From: Deltaproteobacteria bacterium
Lineage (GTDB): Bacteria > Myxococcota_A > Polyangia > Polyangiales > Ga0077539
Length of the DNA stretch: 64,000 bases
Assembly (NCBI GenBank): GCA_947477565.1
Contig: CANJUR010000013.1
Location: forward strand, 21,631-85,630
Reading direction: 5' to 3'
Shown here piece after piece: positions 47,288 to 57,973 of this stretch. Position numbers and translations under genes: made by a program. Numbering within the stretch: position 1 is the first letter of the stretch; the number at the start of each line of letters is the position of its first letter. The notes below the pieces were generated by a model. The model was not told the origin of the DNA, did not search any database, and saw nothing but the letters and a program-made list of their open reading frames with translations.

Positions 47288-47547
47288 CAGACCTTCGACT
47301 TGATGTGCCGCTTCGACTTCACGAGGATATCGACGAGGGCGCGACCGTAAAAATTACGTTCGTAAAGGTCAGCGGAAACCCGCGACTTGTAGAGCTGTCG
47401 CCCCTCCTCGATCTCGTCTTTCAGCACGTCGAAGAGGTCATCATTCTGAAAGCCCTTGGTGATCTTCTCCTCGTTGTAGAGCGAAACATCACTGGCGATG
47501 GCCCGAGCCAGACGACGCGCGGCCTCTTCCGTTTCGATCAGCGGCAT
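47284..47547 (-). CDS. Conserved small protein coupled to the RluD-type gene (87 aa)
   Basis: A charged, mostly helical protein (EAARRLARAIASDVSLYNEEKI, EIEEGRQLYKSRVSADLYE, ALVDILVKSKRHIKSKVW). It looks like a conserved hypothetical family I have seen in deltaproteobacterial genomes next to rluD, but this is from memory. The tail is basic, which would suit RNA or ribosome contact. It is coupled to the RluD-type gene by GTGA overlap. Function unknown. Confidence 0.8.
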   Translation of the reverse strand: MPLIETEEAARRLARAIASDVSLYNEEKITKGFQNDDLFDVLKDEIEEGRQLYKSRVSADLYERNFYGRALVDILVKSKRHIKSKVW

Positions 47548-47693
47548 AGTCGAGACGCTATCACTCCGCGGCGACGGGCCTCAACCTTCCGACGCGAACG
47601 AACGCCGGGTGCCGCGGCGCATGCACCACCTGTTCACGGGGGGAAGGTGTCTGCTACGGTCCGATTGCTTCGTGAGGAGGCATCGGAGGTTTC

Positions 47694-48872
47694 ATGCGGC
47701 GCTCGCTCGTACAAGTCGGATTCCTGCTGTTCGGATGCGCCTGCGGTGGCTCAGCGACCACGCTGACCACCCAGGATGCTGGCGCGGGCACGACCGACAG
47801 CGCGGCGACGGACGCGAGCCGCACCACCGGGCTCTCCGGCGACGAGTACTGTCGAAGCGCGCCCAACCCGGGCTGCCGCGGCGCTACGGTCAACACCTGC
47901 GGCGTCTGCGTGACACCATCGCCCCGCCGCGACGTTCTTGAGCGAACCAACTGCGACGACACTCAGCGACGGGAGTACTGCCGATCCGGCACCGTCGGCG
48001 AGCCCAACCTCCGCTGCTTCCAGCCCGGTAGCTACCCCACCGCGGGGGTCTCCGAGCGCGTCACGATGTGGGGCTACGTCCGGGTTTTCGGCAACGGCGG
48101 CGACTCACAGCACATCCGAATCTCGGTTCACCGCGTCAACGACGACGGCACACCCGGCGAGATGCTCGGCACCACGGTCAGCGACATCACCAACCCCGCC
48201 GCGGGCATGGAAGATGTTTTCAGCCCCTCGCGCGACCGCGTGCTCTTCACCCGGCGCACGGGTGGCTATTCGCTCCCAAACATCCCTACGGAAACCGAGT
48301 TGGTCGTCGTCACCGAGGGCGACCCCAGCGACACCGAGGCCTCGGGCCTTTGGTCGCATCGAATCTACGACTACAACTTCGTCTTGCTCAACGCGGAGAT
48401 CAACGCGCTGCCCGCTCCAGCCGGAATCACCGGCCGTGCGGCGCGTTTTCTCCCGCGGGTGATTTCCAACTCCGACTGGACGGCCATCCCCGCGACCTCG
48501 ACGCTCACCTCGGGCATCGCTCGCGGCCGAGGCGCTCTGGCTGGCGAGGTACACGACTGTGACGACGTGCGGCTTGCCAACGCGACAGTCGAGAGCACTC
48601 CGCACCGCGCATGGGACGGTCCGGTCGTGTACTTCTCCGAGAACGACACGAACCCGCTCCCTGACCTCAGCCGCGAGCAGCGCGGCACCTCGCTTCTCGG
48701 CACGTACGCGCTCCTGGATGTCGAACCGGGACCCGTTCGCGTCTCGGCGCTCGGCTACAACGCCTCCCGCGAGGTCGTCCACGTCGGTAGCTATCGCGCT
48801 CGAATCTTCCCGGACTCCGTGACCCTGGTCACGTTCCGCGGAATGCGCCCGTGGCAGGTTCCGGCGCGGTGA
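47694..48872 (+). CDS. Lipoprotein, unknown function
   Basis: A 392-aa protein with a signal peptide and a lipobox-like LLFGC (Cys at about 15; LLFGCACG). The mature N-terminus is Thr/Ala-rich (flexible), followed by a Cys-containing segment (CRSAPNPGCRG, CGVCVTP) and a large beta-rich domain with PGPVRVSALGYNASREVVHVG near the end, which resembles a carboxypeptidase-regulatory-like (Ig-type) fold. No catalytic motif is seen. The ATG is preceded by GGAGG. It is probably an outer-membrane or surface lipoprotein. Confidence 0.75.
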   Translation: MRRSLVQVGFLLFGCACGGSATTLTTQDAGAGTTDSAATDASRTTGLSGDEYCRSAPNPGCRGATVNTCGVCVTPSPRRDVLERTNCDDTQRREYCRSGTVGEPNLRCFQPGSYPTAGVSERVTMWGYVRVFGNGGDSQHIRISVHRVNDDGTPGEMLGTTVSDITNPAAGMEDVFSPSRDRVLFTRRTGGYSLPNIPTETELVVVTEGDPSDTEASGLWSHRIYDYNFVLLNAEINALPAPAGITGRAARFLPRVISNSDWTAIPATSTLTSGIARGRGALAGEVHDCDDVRLANATVESTPHRAWDGPVVYFSENDTNPLPDLSREQRGTSLLGTYALLDVEPGPVRVSALGYNASREVVHVGSYRARIFPDSVTLVTFRGMRPWQVPAR

Positions 48873-48933
48873 AGGCTTTATTCAACTTGTGCTACGAAAA
48901 CATTCGCTTTTCTCGTCATGGAGGGTTCTCGAC

Positions 48934-49524
48934 GTGAGTGACAGCTTGAGTCCCCCGACATCGGGCGGGGGCAACGCAAAGTACGCTGCGATCGGATTGT
49001 TGCTCCTGGTGGGCGGAGGCGGGGGCATCTGGGCCCTGACCCGACCTGCCCCGATCCCGCAGGCAGTGCCGATCCCGTTGGCTCGCGATGCTGGGCCTCC
49101 TATTGCGACCAACTCCTCGGTCGGAGCAGTGATCGAACTGCCGCCGGAGGTACCCGACAGCGGCCCACCCCCAGACGTGTCTACGGCACCTCGGATTCGT
49201 TACGTGACCCGGTATGTCAGTGAGTGCACCGGAACGCTCTCCGACCCCGGCGGGGTGCAGCGCACGGCGCAGAGCAACTACGGCGCTCTGCGATCCTGCT
49301 ACGAGCGTGAACTGCGCGCGAACCCTACTCTCCGCGGCGGCCTCACGGCCCAGCTCAAGATCAACACCACGGGGCACCTCGACTCTGTTCAGGTCTCGAC
49401 CGGCATGAGCAGTCGACCACTCGTAAACTGCATCAAGAGTTCGCTGATGCGAGTGGTCTTCCCCCCATCGCGCGGCGGCTGCGCCCTCGCCGAGGTGCGC
49501 TTCAACTTCACGCCGCGCGAGTAG
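48934..49524 (+). CDS. AgmX/PglI C-terminal domain protein, membrane-anchored
   Basis: A 196-aa protein: a short cytoplasmic N-terminus, a membrane helix (AAIGLLLLVGGGGGIWAL), a Pro-rich periplasmic spacer, and a C-terminal domain with SNYGALRSCYERELRANPTLRGGLTAQLKI and LVNCIKSSLMRVVFPPSRGG. The pattern matches the AgmX/PglI C-terminal domain of myxobacterial adventurous-motility and related proteins, which is TonB-like. The GTG at 48934 has GGAGGG 8 nt upstream; an ATG-less extension from 48889 is less likely. It follows the lipoprotein gene by 61 bp. Confidence 0.8.
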   Translation: MSDSLSPPTSGGGNAKYAAIGLLLLVGGGGGIWALTRPAPIPQAVPIPLARDAGPPIATNSSVGAVIELPPEVPDSGPPPDVSTAPRIRYVTRYVSECTGTLSDPGGVQRTAQSNYGALRSCYERELRANPTLRGGLTAQLKINTTGHLDSVQVSTGMSSRPLVNCIKSSLMRVVFPPSRGGCALAEVRFNFTPRE

Positions 49525-49536
49525 CGCCCCTCCCTT

Positions 49537-50892
<1,356 letters not shown>

Positions 50893-50930
50893 CGCGCCCT
50901 CCGAAGCCCCCGAGAGGGGCCTTTACCGAG

Positions 50931-51923
50931 CTACTCAAACCGCGGGCGCAGGGGAACAACCTGCCCCCGAGAGACCCTCAACGTCACACTCACCGACTCT
51001 ACGATCCCCGTGAAGACCCGCTGCATCCCGAAGGTCTCCCCGTTCGCGCGGCTCTCGAACCTCGCGCGAGCCCGGTAGAGCCCGGCGGTCTGAAACGTCT
51101 GCAGCGGGCAGTGCATCGACGGCAGCAGCGCGAAGGTGCGCTGCCCGTGCGCAGGGAGGCGAACGAAGAGATCGCGCAGGGGCGCCGGCTGTCGGACCAG
51201 CGCTTCGCACGCAACGTCCCTCCCGGCCGGAGTCGTCACCACGAAGGAGAACTGGGTCGGTCGGAGCAGCGTCCACACCGGCTGGATACTCGGGTTACGC
51301 AGCGTGACCGACACGCGCAATCCGTTCGCCGCGGAAGCGCTCGAGCCGCGCGCGCTCAGAGACAGCAGTGCGGGCACAGGCACGATGGCGGGTGCGGCCG
51401 ACCCAATGTCGCCGCCGAGCAGCGTTGGCGACGCGAGCGCGGTGACCTCGGGAAATACCTCCGCGCGCTCATCCGTGACGATCGAGCGCCCGTGCGATCC
51501 GGGGCCTCGCCGGGGCGGTGCGAAGCCGTAATGAAACTCAAGCGGTTGCCCCCCAACGGACGGCACCCGGAGCCCGCAGAGGTCGGCGACGTCGATCTCC
51601 TCGCTGTAGCGTCGTCCAGGCTGAAGGGTGACCCTCGCCGAGAACTCATTGAGTGTCGGCCGCTGGTCATGCACGCAGCGAAACATCGGCGCAGCACGCC
51701 GCCGACGCACGCCCGGCAGCGCGACCGGTGCGGTCGCCGCGAAGGAGAGGAGTCGCCGGTCGGCGAGCACCTCGACCGGCGCGCCGCTGACGTTGCGCAG
51801 GGCGAAACGCAAACTCCCCGACGAGTCGCCCGCGGTCACCTCGAGCGCGACCGGCGGGTCGGCAAACGCCGCGGACGGAATACAAATCAGGGTAAAAATG
51901 AGCCAGCGTGCGGGATGGGACAT
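50931..51923 (-). CDS. Exported protein, unknown function
   Basis: A 330-aa protein with a clear Sec signal peptide (RWLIFTLICIPSAAFA-DPP) and a mature part rich in beta strands, with two Ig-like segments (LEVTAGDSSGSLRFALRNVSG and LRVSVTLRNPSIQPVWTLL). Four cysteines could form disulfides (FRCVHD, DLCGLR, ACEALV, HCPLQ). It is periplasmic or surface-located. It has no recognised family; the duplicated strand pattern suggests two related domains. The ATG at 51923 fits the signal peptide. The HD phosphohydrolase gene ends 48 bp upstream on the same strand. Confidence 0.75.
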   Translation of the reverse strand: MSHPARWLIFTLICIPSAAFADPPVALEVTAGDSSGSLRFALRNVSGAPVEVLADRRLLSFAATAPVALPGVRRRRAAPMFRCVHDQRPTLNEFSARVTLQPGRRYSEEIDVADLCGLRVPSVGGQPLEFHYGFAPPRRGPGSHGRSIVTDERAEVFPEVTALASPTLLGGDIGSAAPAIVPVPALLSLSARGSSASAANGLRVSVTLRNPSIQPVWTLLRPTQFSFVVTTPAGRDVACEALVRQPAPLRDLFVRLPAHGQRTFALLPSMHCPLQTFQTAGLYRARARFESRANGETFGMQRVFTGIVESVSVTLRVSRGQVVPLRPRFE

Positions 51924-51970
51924 CGAGCTTCGGCAGGACTCTACGGCATGAGCGTCGCGGAGGGAGACCT

Positions 51971-53344
51971 TCATTGTCTCGGGCGCTGCGCCTCCAGCAT
52001 TTCCGTCACCGCGCTGCGTACCGCCGCGGGAAATACCAACCGACGCCGGACAAAGGAGGTGTCGGCGATTCGAGCGATGATGAACGAGGCGTGCTCAAGC
52101 GGCTGCGCGGGACGGTGTGCGTGCACCACGTGCAGGCCCTCGTCGGGAGTTCGGGGCGCCTCGAAGGGCACCACATCGGCCACATCGAGGGCACAGAAGT
52201 ATCGTGGGTTGAAGCCGTGCGCGGCGACGATGGCCTCGAGGCCCTTCTCGAGGGAGGCATCAAGTTCGGGGTCGATGTCGTCGAGCGACGCGGTCTTGAA
52301 CAGGTCACGACGCCCACAGCGCGCGGCCAGGCCGGCGAGGATGTCATCGCGGTCGTCGCTCCACGCGTCGACAGCCTGCCAAAGACTGTTGTCGTCAAGC
52401 GAGAGGTACGCCACCGTGGAAATGCGCTCGCCGCGCGCGAGCATCGCGATGGGCGCGGGGGTGCCCTCGGGGACACGGCCATCGGCGATGAGATCGGCGA
52501 CTCGTCGAAACGTCGATCGCAGCACGCTCTCCGCAGCACGCGTAGCTTTGTGGAAGTACACCTGCTGGTACATGAAGAGCCTCGCGAGGAAGAACCCCTC
52601 CACCGCCGGGAGCCCCTTCGACCCCTCCACGGCAAGGCGCAGGCCGTCGGAGTGGGGCTCGAGCGCCAGGGAGCGGAGCAGCCAGTCGAGGTCGAAAAGA
52701 CCGTAGCGCGTACCGGTCATGTGCGAGTCGCGGAGCAGGTAGTCACAACGGTCTACGTCGAGCATCCCGGAGACGGCACGCGCTAGCACCGGTATCGGAT
52801 GGACGCCATGGACCAGGCGTTCGACCCGCGAGGGCATCTCCGGCTCGACCGCCGCAAGCGCAGCATGGACCTCCGTGTCGGGATCAAGGATAGCCGCGCT
52901 CGTCCACAGTTCGTGCGCGTGCATACCCGGGAATACCTCCTCGAAAAGATGCGACAACGGCCCGTGTCCGAGATCGTGGAGGAGCGCTGCCGCGAGAGCG
53001 TCGTCGTGATCGGTTGCGGAGAGCGGAGCGCCCATCGCCTCCGCGAGCGGCTCCACCCGAGCGAGGAAGCGGGCCATCACTTGCGCGGCGCCAATCGCAT
53101 GCGCGAAACGCGAGTGCTCGGCCCCAGGGAAGGCCATCGACGCCACGCCGAGCGCGCGCACGCGCCGAAGCCGCTGCATCTCCGACGTGTCGATCAGGCG
53201 TGGGAGCACCCTCCCATTCGTGCCCTCGAACGCCACCACGCCATGAACGGGGTCTCGCAGGATCATCGGGTGCCCGCAGGTTGCCAGAGGCATGCGAACC
53301 CGACCAGCACCGGGCCGCTTCTTTGAGCGTCGCCGCGCGGGCAT
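51971..53344 (-). CDS. HD-domain phosphohydrolase (dGTPase-related)
   Basis: A 457-aa protein of the HD superfamily close to the dNTPase/COG1078-type hydrolases: LRDPVHGVVAF, EMQRLRRVRALG, AFPGAEHSRFAHAIGA, then the metal site LLHDLGHGPLSHLFE and later DVDRCDYLLRDSHMTG. It could hydrolyse dNTPs or a nucleotide second messenger; which one is unknown. The ATG at 53344 is preceded by a strong AGGAGGT 8 nt away, which decides the start. The N-terminal 20 residues are basic (RRRSKKRPG). Confidence 0.9.
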   Translation of the reverse strand: MPARRRSKKRPGAGRVRMPLATCGHPMILRDPVHGVVAFEGTNGRVLPRLIDTSEMQRLRRVRALGVASMAFPGAEHSRFAHAIGAAQVMARFLARVEPLAEAMGAPLSATDHDDALAAALLHDLGHGPLSHLFEEVFPGMHAHELWTSAAILDPDTEVHAALAAVEPEMPSRVERLVHGVHPIPVLARAVSGMLDVDRCDYLLRDSHMTGTRYGLFDLDWLLRSLALEPHSDGLRLAVEGSKGLPAVEGFFLARLFMYQQVYFHKATRAAESVLRSTFRRVADLIADGRVPEGTPAPIAMLARGERISTVAYLSLDDNSLWQAVDAWSDDRDDILAGLAARCGRRDLFKTASLDDIDPELDASLEKGLEAIVAAHGFNPRYFCALDVADVVPFEAPRTPDEGLHVVHAHRPAQPLEHASFIIARIADTSFVRRRLVFPAAVRSAVTEMLEAQRPRQ

Positions 53345-53359
53345 GGTAGCGGACCTCCT

Positions 53360-53596
53360 ATGGGTTTGCGGGTCGTGCTGTTCACCGTCGCCTTCAATCT
53401 CCTGCTCTGGTTGTCGCGCCTCACTCTCGGCGCGCGGTTCATCGCCAGTCGCGGTCCCACTCTCGGCTGGCTCGTCACGCTGCTGGCGCCAACGGCACTG
53501 CTGCTTCTCGCGGCGCGGCTTCAACCGGCACGCCGGGACGCGCTGCTCACGACGGCGACGGCCTCGCTGGCCATCGCCTCGTGGGTGTCGCCGTAG
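53360..53596 (+). CDS. Possible small membrane protein (78 aa)
   Basis: An open frame with two hydrophobic helices (VVLFTVAFNLLLWLSRL, LGWLVTLLAPTALLLLAARL) and a basic link between them. It begins next to the Shine-Dalgarno of the divergent HD gene and has no good ribosome-binding site of its own. Composition is membrane-like, which argues for a real protein, but the arrangement and lack of a family make it uncertain. Confidence 0.4.
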   Translation: MGLRVVLFTVAFNLLLWLSRLTLGARFIASRGPTLGWLVTLLAPTALLLLAARLQPARRDALLTTATASLAIASWVSP

Positions 53597-53605
53597 CCTG
53601 CGCGC

Positions 53606-55180
53606 TCAGTGTCTGAAGTGTCGCACCGCGGTGAAGACCATCGCGATGTCGGCGCGGTTCGCGGCCGCGATGACCTCCTCGTCGCGCACGCTCCCACCGG
53701 GCTGCGCCACCGCACGCACGCCCGCCTCCGCAGCCCGCTCGAGCCCGTCGGAAAACGGAAAGAATGCGTCGGAAGCCAGAACGCTCCCGGCCGCGAGATC
53801 ACCGGCCTTGCGAGCCGCAATGTCCACCGAGATCACACGCGACATCTGACCGGCCCCGACCCCCACGGTACGAATCACGTCGCCATCTCCGCGCGCCAGC
53901 ACGATCGCGTTGCTCTTCACGTGCTTGCAAACGGCCCACGCGAAAGTGAGTGCGCGCAACTCTTCGTCGGTTGGCGCACGGTTTGTCACCACCCTCGCCT
54001 TCAACACCTCGCCCCGCGCTGTCGCATCGCGGTCTTGCGCCAGGAGCCCACCGCTCACGTACTTCATCGTCGTCGCGTGATGATCCGCGAGCAGCCAGTG
54101 CCCGACCGCGAGCAGCCGCAGATTCTTCCTCGCCCGTAGGATCGTGAGCGCCCCGTCGCTGAATCCCGGCGCCGCCACGACCTCGAGGAAGGACTCCGCG
54201 AGCGCCATCGCGGTCGCCTCATCGACGATGTCATTCAGCGCCACGATGCCCCCAAACGCGCTCGTCGGATCGGCCTCGCGCGCGGCACGGTATGACGCCT
54301 CGAGCGTCGCCCCCTTCGCCACGCCGCACGGGTTGCAATGCTTCACCACGACTGCCGCCGGAGCAGCGTGTTCACGCACGGCCTCGAGCGCGGCATCCAC
54401 ATCGACGAGGTTGTTGAACGACAGTTCCTTGCCGCCCGACCCGAGGCTCTCCGCCCTGCCGAGCGTGCCTTCGATGGCTCCGCGCTCCCGGTAGAATGCA
54501 CCCTGCTGGTGCGGGTTCTCACCATACCGAAGCGAGTAAGACCTCTCGAAATTCAGATGGAGCGATCGGGGAAACCGTTCGTGAGAGCCATCGTCGCCGA
54601 GGCTGGAGAGGTACCCCGCGATCGCGCCATCGTAGGCCGCGGTGTGCGCGAAGGCCTTCGCCGCGAGCGCGACCCGGGTGCCGTGGGAGACCACACCGTC
54701 AGACTCGATCTCCGCCTGAACCTTCGCGTAATCTGCGGGGTCGACGATGACGGCGACGCGCGCGTGGTTCTTCGCGGCGGCGCGCACCATCGCGGGGCCG
54801 CCGATGTCGATCTTCTCGACGAGATCTTCGTGCGACGCCCCAGCGCGCCGCAGCGTCTCCTCGAACGGATAGAGGTTTACGACCACAAGGTCGATCGGAG
54901 CCCCTCCGATGGAGGCGAGCGCCGCGCGATCTTCATCCAGTTCGCGCATCAAAATGCCGCCGTGGACCCTCGGATGCAGCGTCTTCACGCGCCCGTCCAT
55001 GATCTCCGGCGAGGCGGTGTACGTGCTGACGTCAGTGACCGCGAGCCCGGACTCCCGCAGCGCCTTCGCGGTGCCGCCGGTGGAGAGAATCTCCGCGCCT
55101 TTCGAGGCGATCACTCGTAGAAAATCGGCCAATCCGCGCTTGTCAGAGACGGAAACCAGGACTCGACGAATCGTTGTCAT
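53606..55180 (-). CDS. purH: Bifunctional AICAR formyltransferase/IMP cyclohydrolase
   Basis: A 524-aa enzyme catalysing the last two steps of IMP synthesis. The N-terminal cyclohydrolase (about 1-200) has VSDKRGLADF, STGGTAKALRESG and DGRVKTLHPRVHGGIL. The C-terminal formyltransferase has RYGENPHQQGAFY, VVKHCNPCGVA (with the catalytic Lys-His), SAFGGIVALN and NAIVLARG. The ATG at 55180 is chosen because the family begins close to this residue. It ends 10 bp from the possible membrane ORF on the plus strand. Confidence 0.97.
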   Translation of the reverse strand: MTTIRRVLVSVSDKRGLADFLRVIASKGAEILSTGGTAKALRESGLAVTDVSTYTASPEIMDGRVKTLHPRVHGGILMRELDEDRAALASIGGAPIDLVVVNLYPFEETLRRAGASHEDLVEKIDIGGPAMVRAAAKNHARVAVIVDPADYAKVQAEIESDGVVSHGTRVALAAKAFAHTAAYDGAIAGYLSSLGDDGSHERFPRSLHLNFERSYSLRYGENPHQQGAFYRERGAIEGTLGRAESLGSGGKELSFNNLVDVDAALEAVREHAAPAAVVVKHCNPCGVAKGATLEASYRAAREADPTSAFGGIVALNDIVDEATAMALAESFLEVVAAPGFSDGALTILRARKNLRLLAVGHWLLADHHATTMKYVSGGLLAQDRDATARGEVLKARVVTNRAPTDEELRALTFAWAVCKHVKSNAIVLARGDGDVIRTVGVGAGQMSRVISVDIAARKAGDLAAGSVLASDAFFPFSDGLERAAEAGVRAVAQPGGSVRDEEVIAAANRADIAMVFTAVRHFRH

Positions 55181-55258
55181 GACGCCTTCGGGGGGCCGCA
55201 TCTTCGCGGCGGCGCGAACTATACCCTCACCCAGAGGCCTCCCCGCCCGCGCTAACGA

Positions 55259-55783
55259 TCACAGACAGAGGTCCATGAGTTCTGCTGCCTCGGCAATGCT
55301 GCGCAGCAGACCCAGCGCGCGGACCTCTAACTGACGAACCCGTTCGCGCGTGAGGTTGAGCCATCCGCCGACTTCCTCAAGGGTGACGCCACCACGATCG
55401 GCAACGTCGAGAGCGCACGTCTCGGCCAACTCCCACGGCTCCCGATCAAAGAAGTTCATCCGGATGCTTCCGGTGCGCGAATTCACCTCCAGGAAGAGAT
55501 GAAACTTACATGCAACGTAAGGACAGGGGCGCACGGCGAACGCCCCGTGGAGACAGTCCGCGCGGTGCATCGGTCGTTCGTACGCGTAGCCGTCGAGTTC
55601 CTGCCGCGCCCGGTCGAGTTCGCGCTTTGACATCCGCTTCATGGAGACCGTCTGCGACCGTCCCCTTGCCGCCGCCGGGGCAGCAGTCGCGCGCTCGGAA
55701 GTGACTTCGTCAAGTGCTTCACGCAGCAGCGCGAGCGTCACTGCCCCCTCGGGCCCTACCGCGATCGGTTCCTCCATCGACAT
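55259..55783 (-). CDS. Sigma-region-4-like HTH DNA-binding protein
   Basis: A 174-aa regulator. The C-terminal 45 residues, [29 protein letters not shown], are a sigma-70 region 4 type helix-turn-helix that would recognise a -35-like element. The middle part has Cys residues ([25 protein letters not shown]) and [32 protein letters not shown], which I recall as typical of a deltaproteobacterial family of small region-4-like regulators. It lacks regions 2 and 3, so it is not a full sigma factor. The cysteines could bind zinc or sense redox state. The ATG at 55783 is preferred over upstream frames. Confidence 0.82.
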   Translation of the reverse strand: MSMEEPIAVGPEGAVTLALLREALDEVTSERATAAPAAARGRSQTVSMKRMSKRELDRARQELDGYAYERPMHRADCLHGAFAVRPCPYVACKFHLFLEVNSRTGSIRMNFFDREPWELAETCALDVADRGGVTLEEVGGWLNLTRERVRQLEVRALGLLRSIAEAAELMDLCL

Positions 55784-56496
55784 ATCCAAACCTCCAGTGC
55801 CGACGCACGACCTCGCCGCGAAACACACTCACCACCGACACCCACTCAGGTGCCCCGCCACTAAAACCCTATCGCCGGAGCACTCTTCCTGGCTGCCGGC
55901 TCGTCGAAACGTCATCGTTGATGCACGTTCAAACGCAGATCTCTCTTCGCCGACCTCGCACCCACCCTCAAAAGTCAAAGATATGCGTGTGGATGTTGGC
56001 TCGCGCACCCACGCTTCAAGGCTGATCTCTACAACGAAGACGAGCGCCACCTGCCGATGCGTGAAGAGAGTCTCTGCGGCTCCCCAGCACATCTATCGAT
56101 TGGTCAGGCAGGCCGCCGACCACCGACGGTTCGTCACCCGGAACAATCTCTTGGTGCGACAGTTTGCTGTGGGCTTCAATACAGAGACATTCGTTCAGCG
56201 TATGTCTCGAAGGTCGTTTGACGCAGGAGCTCTACAAAGAATCAGGTCAGACTTCAAGAGTGCTGCGAGTGGGAGAGACCGACCCCATCCACGGAAGTGC
56301 ATCTTTTACAGGTCTTTTCCGTGTGGACAGCATACGTCCATCACCTAACCGCAGGGAATAACAGGAACATCCGGCGGGTGACCGGGAGGTGTCGGCCGAC
56401 AACCTTTGTGCCGCGAGACTGCGCATGCGAGCAGTGCTTAAATCAGTCTTGACCCCCCGCCGAGAGGTATGCAGCACTGCGGTCAATTCGGGGAAT
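55784..56496. other. Gene-poor stretch without a recognisable gene
   Basis: About 710 bp between the region-4-like regulator and the lipoprotein gene. It looks clearly less GC-rich than the flanks, and several short open frames on both strands show no protein-like composition. No RNA gene or repeat was identified. It may hold promoters or remnants of an older insertion. Confidence 0.5.
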
Positions 56497-57903
56497 TCAA
56501 CGCAATCCCGACGGGATACGAGCTTCCTGCGAGCAACGACCCAGCCGTCGTGGCGTACTCTTGAGGCAGCGAACACCCGCCCGCGTAAAGTCCGACGCAC
56601 TGACCCACCGACTGAATCTTGGAAATTGTTGTGGGAAATCGCCTGCCTCGACGATGGCGAACCCGGCCGGTGGACCATCGACAAAGTGGGTCCATTGCAG
56701 CAACTCAGGCGCTTCGACTCCCTGCAGCGTCAGCATTGCCTCATCCGGATGGGCGTCGGGACACCCGCAGGTTGGCAGCACCACCCCAGAGGCCTCTCCC
56801 GCGTGCTCGATGCGAACGAACGCTAGCCTCGACCTCGGCACGTCCAGGCGCGGGCCGAGATGGATACCGACCCAGCGCTCTGAATCCGCCCCGTCCAATA
56901 CAATGGGAAGTAAACGTTCTCCCGCCGCCGCGAGCGCGCCGGGGGCGCCGAAGCCCACGTCCAACTCGGCGCCGCCGCCAAATGAAATCCTGACGCCCGC
57001 CTCTAGCGAAAGCACTGGTGAGTTCGCTCCCTCCACGATGAGGTGCGTCGCGGGGCGCACCCGGTAGCGCGCGTCCTCGCCCAGCGATCGCCAGCGCGCA
57101 TCGGCGCTCAACGTGCGAACCCGGGCCTCCACCCGCACGTCGTTGCTCGCGTTGTCCTCCATCCGCAACCGCGGAAGATCACCGACCCGATTGATGTCCT
57201 CGACGGTCACGGCGCCCTCGCCACGGAGTCCTCGGATCTCGAGCGTCCCGTTGGCATCGGCGAAGCGACCACTGCCGATGACGGCCACGCCCCACCCGTC
57301 GCCACCGACGATCGAGAGTCCGTTCGCCCGCAGGCCCGCACGCATACCGAGGCGCAGTGTCGCGGCGACGACCCCGCGCTCAATCGGTGCCGATCCGCCC
57401 CCCTCCAGAATGACGCCCTCCATCGAAGCGTCCGCGCTCACCTCCTCGCGCAACTCCAACCCCTGCCACGGCAGCGCCGAGTCCAGCCGTGCGAACCGGA
57501 TGGGTCGCTCCGCCGTCGTCGAGGCATGGAGCGTCGCACCTCCGTGAATCACAACTTCCATCCGCGGACCGACCAGAAGCAGCGCACAAGGCTCGATCGT
57601 CAGGCTCGCGCCCGGGTGAACGTGCAACCCATAAGGGAGGCGGTGCGGACTCTCCGCCGCGAGCCAGCGCTCCACACCGGCCACGGTGTCACCGTGCAAG
57701 CTGCCCTCGTCAGCGGGCGTAGACCTAGCGCCCGGACACCCGGCGGCCACACGTCGCGCTTGCCGGATAAAGCTGTCTCGTCCCGCATCCAAAGGCCGAC
57801 TCTCGTCCAGCCGAGTCGTCGCTGGCGCGGATGTTCGACCACAGCTCGCCAACTGCAAAAGCCCGAGAATCATCGGAAAAATTCGCAACGCGACCTCTCT
57901 CAC
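56497..57903 (-). CDS. Large lipoprotein, possible beta-helix or beta-sandwich
   Basis: A 468-aa protein with a lipoprotein signal (LGLLQLASC, Cys at about 21). The mature part has repeated short strands with Gly/Asn turns (LTIEPCALLLVGPRMEVVIHGGATLH, LGMRAGLRANGLSIVGGDG, LIVEGANSPVLSLEAGVRISFGGG), which resemble a right-handed parallel beta-helix such as those in pectate-lyase-like or right-handed beta-helix repeat proteins. Cys pairs near the C-terminus (CGCPD, CLKSTPRRLGRC). No enzyme motif is identified. It is divergent from the second kinase gene, 70 bp away. Confidence 0.72.
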   Translation of the reverse strand: MREVALRIFPMILGLLQLASCGRTSAPATTRLDESRPLDAGRDSFIRQARRVAAGCPGARSTPADEGSLHGDTVAGVERWLAAESPHRLPYGLHVHPGASLTIEPCALLLVGPRMEVVIHGGATLHASTTAERPIRFARLDSALPWQGLELREEVSADASMEGVILEGGGSAPIERGVVAATLRLGMRAGLRANGLSIVGGDGWGVAVIGSGRFADANGTLEIRGLRGEGAVTVEDINRVGDLPRLRMEDNASNDVRVEARVRTLSADARWRSLGEDARYRVRPATHLIVEGANSPVLSLEAGVRISFGGGAELDVGFGAPGALAAAGERLLPIVLDGADSERWVGIHLGPRLDVPRSRLAFVRIEHAGEASGVVLPTCGCPDAHPDEAMLTLQGVEAPELLQWTHFVDGPPAGFAIVEAGDFPQQFPRFSRWVSASDFTRAGVRCLKSTPRRLGRCSQEARIPSGLR

Positions 57904-57973
57904 GGCGACGCACTCTACGCCCGACGCGGAGAACGCTTGCTCGGGACGCGACGGATTGAGAGACTCCGGCGCG

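Noticed and set aside
55641..56348. Plus-strand open frame in the gene-poor stretch
   Set aside because: It begins antisense to the region-4-like regulator and has no protein-like composition or domain.
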